Part shown: piece after piece, positions 12,893-24,800 of the stretch | How positions within the stretch are numbered: position 1 is the stretch's first letter | How the letters are laid out: every line of letters begins with the position of its first letter | NCBI GenBank assembly: GCA_030762175.1 | Contig: CM060831.1 | Location: 76,482,501 to 76,546,500, forward strand | DNA from: Metallyticus violacea | Taxonomy: Eukaryota > Arthropoda > Insecta > Mantodea > Metallyticidae | Length of the DNA: 64,000 nt | Direction of reading: 5' to 3' | The notes under the pieces: generated by a model | What the model saw: the letters and a program-made list of their open reading frames with translations, nothing else | The model's database searches: none | Told to the model about the DNA's origin: nothing | Translations under genes and position numbers: made by a program

Positions 12893-15800
12893 CAAAAATG
12901 GTTTGCAACTGCTGATTTTTCTATATGTTTATATTTAACATTTCTCATGTGTTCCTTAAAACGTATGGATATATTTCTTTTTGTTTTGCCTATGTATTTC
13001 ATGTCACAGTCTTTGCAACCGATTTCATAAATGCCTGATTGCTTTCCTGGTGGAATTTTGGGTTGGTGTTTAAGTGGTTTTTTAAACTGAATTTATTTAC
13101 TGGGGCCAAAATGATGTTTACCTCTCTAAAAATCTTCTGGAATTTTTGGTGTGCCCATGAGTGGAATGTGAATTTTTTATACATATGATATCCTTTGTAG
13201 CCTTTTAGTGTGGTGATGTCCTTTATTTGTTTTTTCTTTCTGAATTTCTCTATTAACATTATTTGAATGATTTCATAATAATAATTTGTCATATTATAGA
13301 CTTATGAATTTTAATATACAGAAACAGACAACATATTGTACAGGTTCATCAACAGACCACCATAGTGCACACAGCCAAGTATACATGCTACTTGAAGAAA
13401 TCCATTAGCCGTCAATTGGTTGACAATGTGAGCAAGTGACTCACGAAACTAGTCCCAACTTACTTTTTAATAAAAAAAGTTTTAATGTGAAATGTCAAGA
13501 GAGTTTAAAAAGTTTTACTTTTAATTCAACAAGATAGTCTATAAATTTTACTCAGAGGCCTCTTCTTTCAGGCTTAAGGTTGTTTTATGTGCCATAAATC
13601 TACAATATAGAATCCATGGCTCTACTTCCCCTCTGAAGGAAGCCATACTTACAAGTTTTATGTCCAAAAAAAGGTATTGACCTTGGCAGGGATTGAACCT
13701 GCAATCTTTGTGAGGCAAGTTTAGTTACCACTAGACCACCAGGACTGACTTAAACTCTCATGAAATAATAGTGTATGTAGAGCCTTCAATTTTATGAGTA
13801 ACATCTACATTACAGATTCCTATGCATTTTCATGTATTTTGTTGAGAAGGCTATTTAGAAAATTTACATTATTTATTGTTACTATCAGTCATTATGTTTA
13901 GTTAATGATTGTTTACAGTGAAGCAATACATCATTTGAAATAGCAGCTGGCAGTGGTAACACTATTGAGTTTTTTAAAATAAAGTCATTGACTCTCATGC
14001 TCTCCATTAGTTTTCATTTTCATTAATGGAGGATTAAGTAGAAATGCTGGACTTTGCTTAAGGTGATCTTAATCCATCTCTTCTTTAAGATTGCATAGTG
14101 ACCCCGACAGTGAAATTAGTGCAGTTCTATTCAGATGATTTGCCAAAATCATTAATCAATAATTATGACCCATAATTAATCAGAATGTCATCAGTAAAGG
14201 AAATAAATTTGGTCTTCTGCAGATATATTTCTATCTTCTATTTTTTTAAGTTCAATGAAAATGATTTATATAGTTATATTTTAAAATTTGGAGTTAATCT
14301 TTTAACTGCATGAAATGTTCATTTTTTCACTGTATCCTTTTTGGCAATATGATCAACAGCCTCATTGGCAACCAAACCATAATGCAATGGTACCTTGAGA
14401 ACAATTCTTTTGTTAAGTTTAATTACTGATGTGCGCTTTTCCAGCATTGTAAGATTCATTGACTTTTAGGTGACAGATTGCCTGAGATAGCAATCAGAGA
14501 TTAACTGCTTGTTGTAAATAGCAAAGATGATATAAAAGATTATTGTACAGATGACAGTAGTTTCTCTATCAAAAGTTGAAATGCCATAACCTAAGTATTT
14601 ATAAAATGAAAAATGCTAGCATTTAGCTCCAGCATGTGTTCCTTTATGGTTGCAATAGGTGTCCATTAGTAAAAATATGGAGCCAAGCTTCAATAGGTAA
14701 TCTGATAATCTTCTGAGTTGGATGTTTAAAAAAAAAAGCAATCTGATGTTTTCATTTTCCAATGTTTTATTCATTGACACTGACTTCATTGGTCTTCTAG
14801 CAATGTCTTTAGATTGTAGACTGAATAGGTATAAGTCTGTAGGAATGAATAAAATGAATTAATGATGGCACAAATGAGCTTGGAGTCCTTGGCATATCAA
14901 AGCTATCTGGCATTCACCTTCTTGGGTTAAGGAAAAACTGTGAAAAAAATCTTATCCAGACATCTTAACCTGACCAGGATTCGAACCTAGGAATTGCAGA
15001 TTAGCAGTTGCAAACATTACCATTAGACAACAGGGGCAGTCAAGTTAATATTATGAATAATTTTTTCTTTACAAGGCAGAAGATTTGTCTTTCTCTTAAT
15101 AATATGAGCTTTATATACAATACTATCCTTAGATTTTAGACGAATTACAAATTTTCTTAATCATAAATGAGAATCTTAATTAATTTTCACACTGAATAAC
15201 AGCAGTTTTTCCAACTCTTGTTCAGTTGAGTACTGATTAATATTTGCATTGCAGATATTGGGGAGGATTTAAATTTGTCTGTGATTAATCTGAAATTTTG
15301 ATTTTTGGATTGTTTGATTTTTCTAAGACTTGCTGCAAATTAGCACTTGCTCACATTATTTGATTACTGCTTTATATAAATGTTATAGTATTGGAAAGTA
15401 TTTCTTGTACTTCTTCCCATTTCAATCTGTGCAACTTCGTTTGCTGTTGCTATTGGCAGCCCTAAAACTTCCTTACAAAACATCCTATGAATGTGATCTA
15501 CAACCTCCCAACCTTTCTCAAGTCCCCAAATTTCAATATCATAGAGCATACAGGCCTCAACTACCGAATTGTACACCCTTTCTGCCCATTTCATCTCCAT
15601 TTCAGGCATTTTATATAGGCACCCCGTTACAGCCATCACAGCTGATTTTCCTTTTGCTAGTGCTGATTTCATTTGTTTTTGCCATTTCCCCCCTGCATCT
15701 ATTCTTATACCCAGGTATGTACAATTGCGCACAACTTTATATTCTTTAATTGATATCATTGTATGATTCAGTTGAACTACACACTCTTAAATTATATTTA

Positions 15801-18800
15801 TATTCTTTATTTCCCTTCTTCCACTTTTCATGTTTACTCAATTTAGTGCCTTTCTTAAATGCTAGAATTTGGGTTTTCTCTCTATTTACCTTTAAACTCC
15901 ATTCTATGCAGTATTTATCTACCTCTTGTAATGACTGTTTTACCCATTTACAGTAATGGAGCCTGCTACCAAATCATCTGCAAAGAGAAGTCAAGGGATT
16001 TGCAATTTATTTATTCCCGGCAAAAGATGATTATTATTGCTTATATTCTTCAATATGTCGTCAATAAACAAATTAAATAACATTGGACTTAGCTTGCAAC
16101 CTTGCTTTAATCCTTTTTCCTCCTGTACTTCCCTTGTTATTGCCCTTTCTTCATATTTTATGCAAAAGGTATTCTCTTTATAAAATCCTTTTAGAATATT
16201 GACCATTTGTACTCACTCCTTTCTCTGATAGCTTATGCCATAATAGTTTCATCTCTATCTGGGCAAAAGCTTTTTCAATTCTAATATAGCAACATTGATG
16301 CGTCCAACTTTCTTGCCAGTGGTGTTTGAAGTTTCATCTGTGCTGCATACCAAGAATGTCCATATTACATAAATGCTGTATATAAGTCTACACCATAAAT
16401 AAAAAATTTTTAAAACCCTACAGAACTTTAAACTTCATCATTAATTTAAATAGCACTAGGTTCACAAATATTACATTATGACCTGGTTCTAACTCAGGTT
16501 TGTTATCATTAATTAGAAATTGTCTGCTTGTAAAGCTCACTGCTGCAGCTATATGTTTGTTGAAATTGAAATTTATTGATAATGCTAAGAACAAATACAA
16601 ATTATCAGGGGGGCTCCACCTATCTGGCCCAAGCCATTTTAGGATATGCCCCCTCACAATTACAAAAAATATAAATTTAATAATTAGTTTTATTCTATCA
16701 CCTTTATCCAAATTCTAATATAATGAACAATACAAAATTTCTACCCCATGATTGCACCAGTCCCCAGTTCCCGGTTCATCAGCAGCAGCCTACTGGAATT
16801 CCGGGGGACCAGGCTCCAACCCAATCCAAGGTCCTAAATAAAAATTTTTCATTGCTGTATCTATACCATTATAGCCTATACAAACTAATAATGACTTTAT
16901 TTCTTGAATGCATACTAAATGCTACATTTTGAATTTATTAAATTATAACGCACTCCCAACCATAATCACCTTTATCTACAATCTAATATGGTTAATCAAA
17001 TGCAACCCTTTAAGTTATTTGATTTACTTCCCTTCTTAGTACCCAATTCCATTTATTTTTAACTTTGCTCAGGAATTCTCCTACATTCCTGCTATCTTTA
17101 CTAAAGATTTTCATTAAGGCTATTTTTCTATCTAATTTAAACCATTTCTTGTTTATAAACTTTTTGCTCCAGATTCCTGTCCCTTTGCACTCAAACACTA
17201 ATGTACCATATCTTCCTTTTCCCCACATATTGGGCACTGATTATGAGGAAACCCTTTCCTTATTCCTTTTAATCTCCATACACCTGCTCTTAACCATGCA
17301 TTGCCCTCTCTTTGTTCTTTATTTGATTCATCAATATACTTCTCTCTTTCCCATTTGTTTTTCATCGTTATATAAAATACTAAAGATCTTTTGCCCTCTA
17401 TCTCGCTAAACAGTTTTTGTATTTCTATATCTTCCAATTTCTTTCTTATTACTTTCCAAAAACCCTTTTCATTGTTCTTCCTCCTCCTCCAAATGTCCCC
17501 CATTCCATTGTTCTCAAGAATTATCCTAAGACTATTACTCCACCCATTGCTCCGTAGGCTCTTTTCCTGAAATTCTAAGCATTTCCTTAACAAATTTCTT
17601 TCATCTAAGTTTAGGATTCTGAACCAATATTTGAGAGCTCTTTCCATAATCACACCTTTCCTTGCCACTCTTCCCATTTCAATTTGTGCAACTTCCGTTG
17701 CTGTTGTACTCAGTACAACTAAAATTTCTCTACAAAACATCCACAATTTCCCATCCCCCTTCCAGTCTCCATATTTCAATACGATACAACATTTTTGGCT
17801 CGACCACCATACTATAAATTTTTTCCAGCCACTTAACATTTATATCTGGTATTTTAAATTTGCATTTAAATTAAATGACCATTAGCCAAATCTTATTGAA
17901 TGAGTAGTTATGTTTGATGAAACAAATTTTGAGTTAATGTGACAATGTTAGCAAACAAAACATGAAATACTGGAGTAATACGAGTCCTCAGGAACTCCAT
18001 AAGAAACCTCTCTATAGTCAAATGATAACAATTTGGTGCCGATTTTCAGTCAGGATTATTGGTTCCTACTTTTTTAAAGATGAAAATGGCACTACAGTTT
18101 CTATAACATCAGACTACTATTTATAATAACTTTACCGGAGTGCAACCGAGTGATGTTTACATTAAAACCCAAGCTTTCGGCCATCTTTGCTTTGTGGACT
18201 TCTTCAGGGTACTGTTGCAGATGAGTATTTGGGTGATTGTTCATAGTAAATTTGTAATTGGGTTGAACAATGAACTAATCATGCATCTGTATTACTTAAC
18301 CTAAACATACTGTCTTGTCATTGGCTCGTAGTAAACAAAGGGCTGACTTGTTTCCTTGGAGGTCTGTGCCTGACTGAGTGTAGCTTGTGCTGCGCCATCA
18401 CTGCTAATCTTTGGGTTAGTAGCCTCTCAGTCATCAGTCACCAATTCTCAACTCTTATGCTTTACTCAGCTCCTGTATTTTAAAATAGCACTTGTTGGTC
18501 TCCAAGCCTCACTTAATTGCAGACCGTTGTCTTGATTGAAGTGTTGTCCCATAGCTTTGTCTCAATAGCTTCCTGAATAAGGCAATCCCAGTAACGGGAA
18601 CTTTTATTTATCACTGTAACATGATCAAACAAAATCTTATGCTACCATTGTATACAATGTTCAGCTACTGCAGACTTGTCAGAATTAAGCAACTTATATC
18701 TATTTTCTATTCGGCCTATCAGCGAACATAAACCATTCCACATTGGCAAGGTATCTCATACTCTTCTGGGGTTTTTTTAGACTGATGTCATTCTTCATTA

Positions 18801-21800
18801 GCCATAATACCTGCCTAATTTTCTTGTTAGATCTGTAGACAGCCCATTTGTTAAAATGCAAGAACGGAAGAAATCATAATGAGAGTTAGGAACCAATGAT
18901 TGACAACCAAGAGGCTACTAACCCAAGTTAAACAGTGACAGCACAGCACAAGCTACACATAGTCTGGCACAGACCTCCAAGGAAATAAGTCCTCTACTTT
19001 CAATGCACCATAACAATACAGCATATTAGGTTAAGTAATACAAACATATGATTGGTTATATATACGAATGAGTCCAGGTCCTAATTTCCCTTTATTTTCT
19101 TTTACAAATTACAATTTATACATTTATATTTTATAACTTATACTACATCTATTAGAAAAAGTGCATGTGATTATTTGTACCTAAAAACTACAATACTACT
19201 ATACATTTTAGATTAATAATACATTGATGATCTACATTTGTTATATTGTTAATTCTACTATTAATTAACTACTTGAATACATTTGTTAATTATTACATTA
19301 CTACAATACAAACTTTAGTTTTGCTACAATTTTATGACTACTACTGTTATTCTAGATAGGTTAGTACTACAATTATCATATATTAGTAAATTTATTATAA
19401 TTGATAACAATAGTATACTAATAAATAAATACAAGATATGTCACAATCGGTGAGTTATGTGGCCTGCTGGAATATCCCAGGGACCTCCACCTCATTGGTC
19501 TTCAGAAGCGGCTTCTGGTACTCCAGTAGATGACGGTTCCCGGGCACATCAACAGACACACACATATAAGTCCATAAATTGGTGGTGGCTAGCCTCTATA
19601 ACTTTTCAGGCAGAAACCCGAAAAGGAGTTAGCCACTTTGTTTAGGTAGTTCCAGGATCTTCTATGCCTGAGTAGGATATAAAGTTGTTGGTTTTGTATT
19701 AATTTTTGTTTATCTTGTCATAAATGTTGAGTCGGGTCACATTCCCATAATGCATGTTCTGGGGTATCTACTTTTCCGCAGTCACACAGGCTGTTTAGTT
19801 GTAGGCCGAATCTTTGTTGGAGGTATTCTCAATAAGGCCCATGTCCAGTGAGGTAGTGAACAAGACCTCGGGATGGCTGGAGATATTTCATTTTAAAATG
19901 TTCTTCTATTGAAGGAAAGAAGCTATAAACTCTCCACCCAGTTGTTCCTATATCCCAAGAGTCTTGCCACTCCTCCATTAATTTGTTTTCTATCTCAATT
20001 TCATCCTCTATTTGGCATCCCATTAGTTCAGATGCTTTGATAAAATTATCTTTTCTAGACCAATATCCAGCTCCTCTTTTGCGATCTGATGCATATTAGG
20101 GGACACTAAAACTTCACTAATTGGTTAATTCTTCAAAACATGTTTCAAGAGCATTTGCTCTCATCCTCAGCTGGGGACCGATTAACCCTGGCAGGTGACA
20201 TAGTGACCTCTGGTGGTTCCATTAGATAACGAAACAGGAAGTCCATTGGTGGAATGTCAAAATTCATAACTCTATGTTTTTTTTTTTTAAATATAAATAG
20301 TGTCACCTAATACTGACTCATTTGTATATTTAACAACTTCACTGTTCCTAACTTCTTTTAAGATTACAATATGATTGGTTAATTGTTCTGAGCCAATCAC
20401 AAGTGTTAGTTTACTGTAAATGCTCATCCAAATGCTTGTCTGCAACAGTACTCTGAAAAAGGGCCAAGGAACAAAAATTGCCAAAAGGCTTGGGTTTTAA
20501 TGCTAACATCACTTAGCTGCAATCCCATACAGTATTATAAATAATCAATGCTGAGAAAGCTTAAATCTTATGTCAGACTACTGTGTTGCCATATTGAATG
20601 AGTACTATTACTGATGTGAACATAAGTTTCCACAGCTACAGAATCTCATTGTTCAGCTAGCATCAGTCTACATTCAACAAGATGGAGAAATAGTGCATTG
20701 TATGCTGTTATATGACACCCAAAAGACAATCTTTGGAGTGCAGTTAATTTCCACATTGAAGAATTTTCTTGATCTCCAGATCTGTCAGGGTTTTTTTTTT
20801 TTTTTTTTTGAACAGAGGTTACTTTCATAAATTAATTGTTTATTGATAATGTGAAAAGTTATAAATATGCAGTTCTCATATTACAATATTGTGAATAGAC
20901 TTCAGGTATACTAAAAAATGCAATACAGGCTTCAAAATGGTAGATAATAATTGCCCCACATTGTTTGATATGAAGCTCTAGCCATGGTGAAATTATGATA
21001 GCAGTGGATCTTTATTTACATTTACTAATAATAGAACATTATCATCATATCTTAGAAAGACTATGAGGCATTAAATATATCATGCCAATTCTTATCCATT
21101 TTAATTCATGCTGAAAAATGAATATGTAAGATACCAAAGATTAATTATATAAAATGTTTACAAATAATTGTTTTTATTAGTTAAATATGGTGGACGTTTG
21201 TAACAGTAATGTTTAATATAAGTTTTGAATAATTGAGTCAAAGTGGACAAAGATTGAAAAACTATTAGTGATGTAAGTGTTACAAATTTGACTCAATTAT
21301 TCAAAATTGTTATTATGTGACATAAATTTTAAAATATAAGCAAGTGATCACATCAGAAACTTATAAGTTCATTTTAAGAGCTTTTATTGCAATGCACATT
21401 TTATATGTAATATTCTGATTGTTACATTTCTTATATCACTTTTATAATAGAAAATTTGCCAGAGCCATAGTACAGATATTAGTCTTGCAGTTCACATTCA
21501 GCTATTTGTTCTGTATGAGTTACTCAATTTTTAATTTTTAGTAAATAAATGTATACACCTAGTTTTTCCATTAATAATGTTATAAGGTTTTGTTAAATAA
21601 CTTCAAAACATTTTAATATTCCTTAATCTACTTTTTGATATATTGTTTTCTTGTGTGTTCCAAATGTTTAGCATAAATCAGTTCTGAAAATGACTCACAT
21701 TTGCTCTCAAAAATGACTGAAGTCTCTTCGGCCATTCATCTATAGCAGCATGCCTTTGGGAAATCTGCTACTGCTGACTTTAAGTACCACTTGAAACTCA

Positions 21801-24800
21801 ATATTAGATGTCTTTTCTTGTAATCTATACCCTTAAGCACTGACAATGTCCATAGACTTGACTTTAGAGAAATGTTCCAGATTTTATTAGTACTCAAGAT
21901 TGACCTTTTAGAATCTAGACCAGAACTTCCTGGACTTCAAATTTTAGTCAGTGCTTGAGGGTATGATTTGGAAGAAAAGGCACCTAATATTGAGTCTCAA
22001 GTGGTTCTTTGGGTCTGCAATGGCAGATTTTCAAATGGAGGGAGAAATTTCTCTTAGGCACAGAGGGTCATTGGAATACATGAGAGAACAATATATTAAA
22101 AGTAGAGATTAAAAATATTAAATTATGTTGAATTGCTTTAATTAAAATCTTATAATAGTATTTATGGCATTTCCACTAAAATAATCCAATGGATGTGAAA
22201 TTAGTAGACAAAGTAGGAGTTGGGCAAGTTTTCCCATATACTCCATTTTCTATGACATTTATTCTGCAAACTGCCCCATCTTCATAACACTGCCCTTGTC
22301 ATATGCACTATAAAGTGTACTACTTAAAAATATAGTGCATTATTGCCCTCTGTCCCACATCCATCACAACTGCCATGAATAAATATCCAGATATATGTAT
22401 CCAAAAAGAAAACCTACCCTTACAGTTTTGGCCTTCATCTAAAATTCAACTGAACATTCACTCTCATTTTTCAAGCCTGACTAGGTGATAAAAAATACTG
22501 CAGCAACAGGACTTTGTTTTGAAAGCTTCCTGAAAAGCATTTTGCATTAAGTAAAAGATTCTGTTTTATAGTCATATTTGATAAAAATAATTGCATGCAT
22601 TAATTGGAGCATATGATTTGTTGCCCTGGCCTGAAAAAATTCAAAACATAAAACTGGTAACAGAAATATTTTTGTCAATGCAAATTTAAACAGCTGAAAG
22701 AAAAATAATTTGCTAATGTGAATTAACAACCCTTCCCTTGTTATTTAGAGGCCAGCTATTTTAGAATTATTATATAATTCTAAAATAGCTGGAATTTGAA
22801 ATGAAATGTGTAATATAAAATTATGTGTCTTGGTTTAAATTCAGCATTTTCTATTGTAAATGAAGAGCACATCTATGCCTGTATAAATTGTAAGCTCAAG
22901 TATTATAGTTGATTTCCTAAGGACATTGCTGGTTGAGAGATGTTTCTCATTAGGGCAGAGCTTCACAGCAAACTAGTGATATCATCTTTGTTATAATGGT
23001 GTAAGTAATGCTTTTGTTTTTAATTGTAATAGCAACAGGATGGTCCTGTGTTTTATGGTCCAGATGGTCAAATAATGACTCCGGAAGAAAGCCAATTCTT
23101 GCAGGAAAGTGCTGGAAAAATTCCAGATACTGAAGATTATGATGAATATGGGTAAGATTTGCAAATATATACTTAAATTTGGTTTCCAGATTGAGAATGC
23201 AGGAAAATCATGATGCATTATTATGTAAAGGGATGAAAAACAAAAATATGAACATGTAAGAACTCCTAGTTTTATCAAAGCATGAATAACTACAAAACAT
23301 ATTTTAATTAATTAGCAATAATGTAATATATAACTTCATTGAAACTGTTAGCTCTTGTGAAAAACTATAATTGACTGATCTCAAACCATACATAACTTAT
23401 TCACAAAATATCATGTGACAATATCTATGGATAGATTAGATATTTAATTTAAAAAAACTTAGCATACCATAATAAGCCATAATTGCTATGCATATAAAAT
23501 TATTTTGCTTTCAAGTGCTTGATCAAAATTTGGTGCAACTTTAAATATAATTTCTTTCCATTTTCTTGGGCCACGCATAACTCCACCTTTGTATTCATGC
23601 AGTTGATTGCTAGCTGTATAAACCTTTTCTTTGTCAATGTCACAACTTTTACCATTTACAATGGAAAAATTGTCATCTTCATTCAGTTTTTGAGGTCTGC
23701 TTTATTACTCACTACTAGGCATTATACCTGACTGTTATAATACTATGCTTACAATGGTCTTTGCCAGCAGTGAACACAGTTGTTTGAATATGGGTAATAA
23801 AATGATAACGGAAGTGGAAGAGCAATCTACTGCTGCTTTGGCATGAAAGAAAAATTGAAAACATTTTATCACTTGTTGCAAGCTATGCTAAAATGCATAC
23901 AGACAAGGCATTGAATTTTTTAATTTTATTTTAATTTTAATTCTGCAATACTTAAATCCTGATATCTTGGTTCTACATCAGGACGTAATACTCCAGATTT
24001 CATTTATTTATTCCTCTTATATCTTTCAATACAATTTAAATTACAATTAAATTTTACAGATTTTAAAATCTACACTACTAACACTATGACTAAACAAAAT
24101 TAAAACTTCAAAAACAAAACCGGTACTGGAATCCAGCACTACGGCTATTTACTATGACTTATAATAACATCTACAATTGCAACTGGTACCCAGTAGCAAT
24201 TGTTACATTTAAACTTTATTAATTTACAATTATTATCCAATTTACTCTATGCGTCTTCATTTCTGCTAACGCTCGGTATTCGGGCTGCTCCCCACTGGAA
24301 TTCCTGGCAACGGAACCTGGACATCAGTGGAGTTGCTGCCGGTCTCAAGCAACAGCTATACTGGACCATGGTGTGTTGACAGTGTAGTTTCCTTCGCTTC
24401 TCTCCTTCTCTTGACCTCTGTCTACTTCTTCTCTAAACTGCTTCGTTTCCGCCCGAAAACTGCCATTATTCCTTTCTTCTGTCAGTTCTGCTCTCTTCTT
24501 CTTATTCAAATTGGGTGTTATCTTCTTTATCATCTTTTTCTTCAACTAATTCTAGTTGTAAATATCTTTCTTGCCTTTCCCTGATTCTCTCGGATCTTCT
24601 AGGGGAATATACCATTTCTGGCCTTTGGATTTTTTCTCTTGTTTGTTTTTTGCCTTTTTTATACTCTTCTGCCATTTTGCATGATATTTTATTTGTTAGC
24701 TCGTTCAATGCCCTAAAATCGTCTTCGTCTCTCATGATGTTCCAGATGTGTTTCCCAGCAAGTAGTCGTCTTTCCTCTGCTACAAATGACTGGTATTTAG

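Larger units (their letters stand above)
12453..13295 (-). mobile_element. Penelope-like element B inserted in element A, 12-bp TSD, inverted termini
   Basis: ATAGACTTATGA occurs at 12441-12452 and 13296-13307, where it repeats a piece of element A, so it marks a target duplication. Near the ends are inverted repeats: ATATGACAAATTATTG with CGAAATCACTCAAA on the left, and the inverse around 13260-13293. The same termini and GGGATTTTCACAGTGAA flank a shorter relative at 38395-38690. The interior is minus-strand PLE sequence. Confidence 0.7.
11545..13545 (-). mobile_element. Penelope-like element A, head-to-head foldback, interrupted by PLE B
   Basis: Left arm 11545-11775 and right arm 13312-13545 are inverted copies. 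Both carry AAGTTGGGACTAGTTTC, CACTATGGTGGTCTGTTGATG or their reverse complements. The minus-strand half (about 12370 to 11545) carries the GIY-YIG coding remnant. A shorter plus-strand copy of the same 3' region runs 12388-12452 and resumes at 13296 after the PLE B insertion. The 3' ends point outward. Confidence 0.75.
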
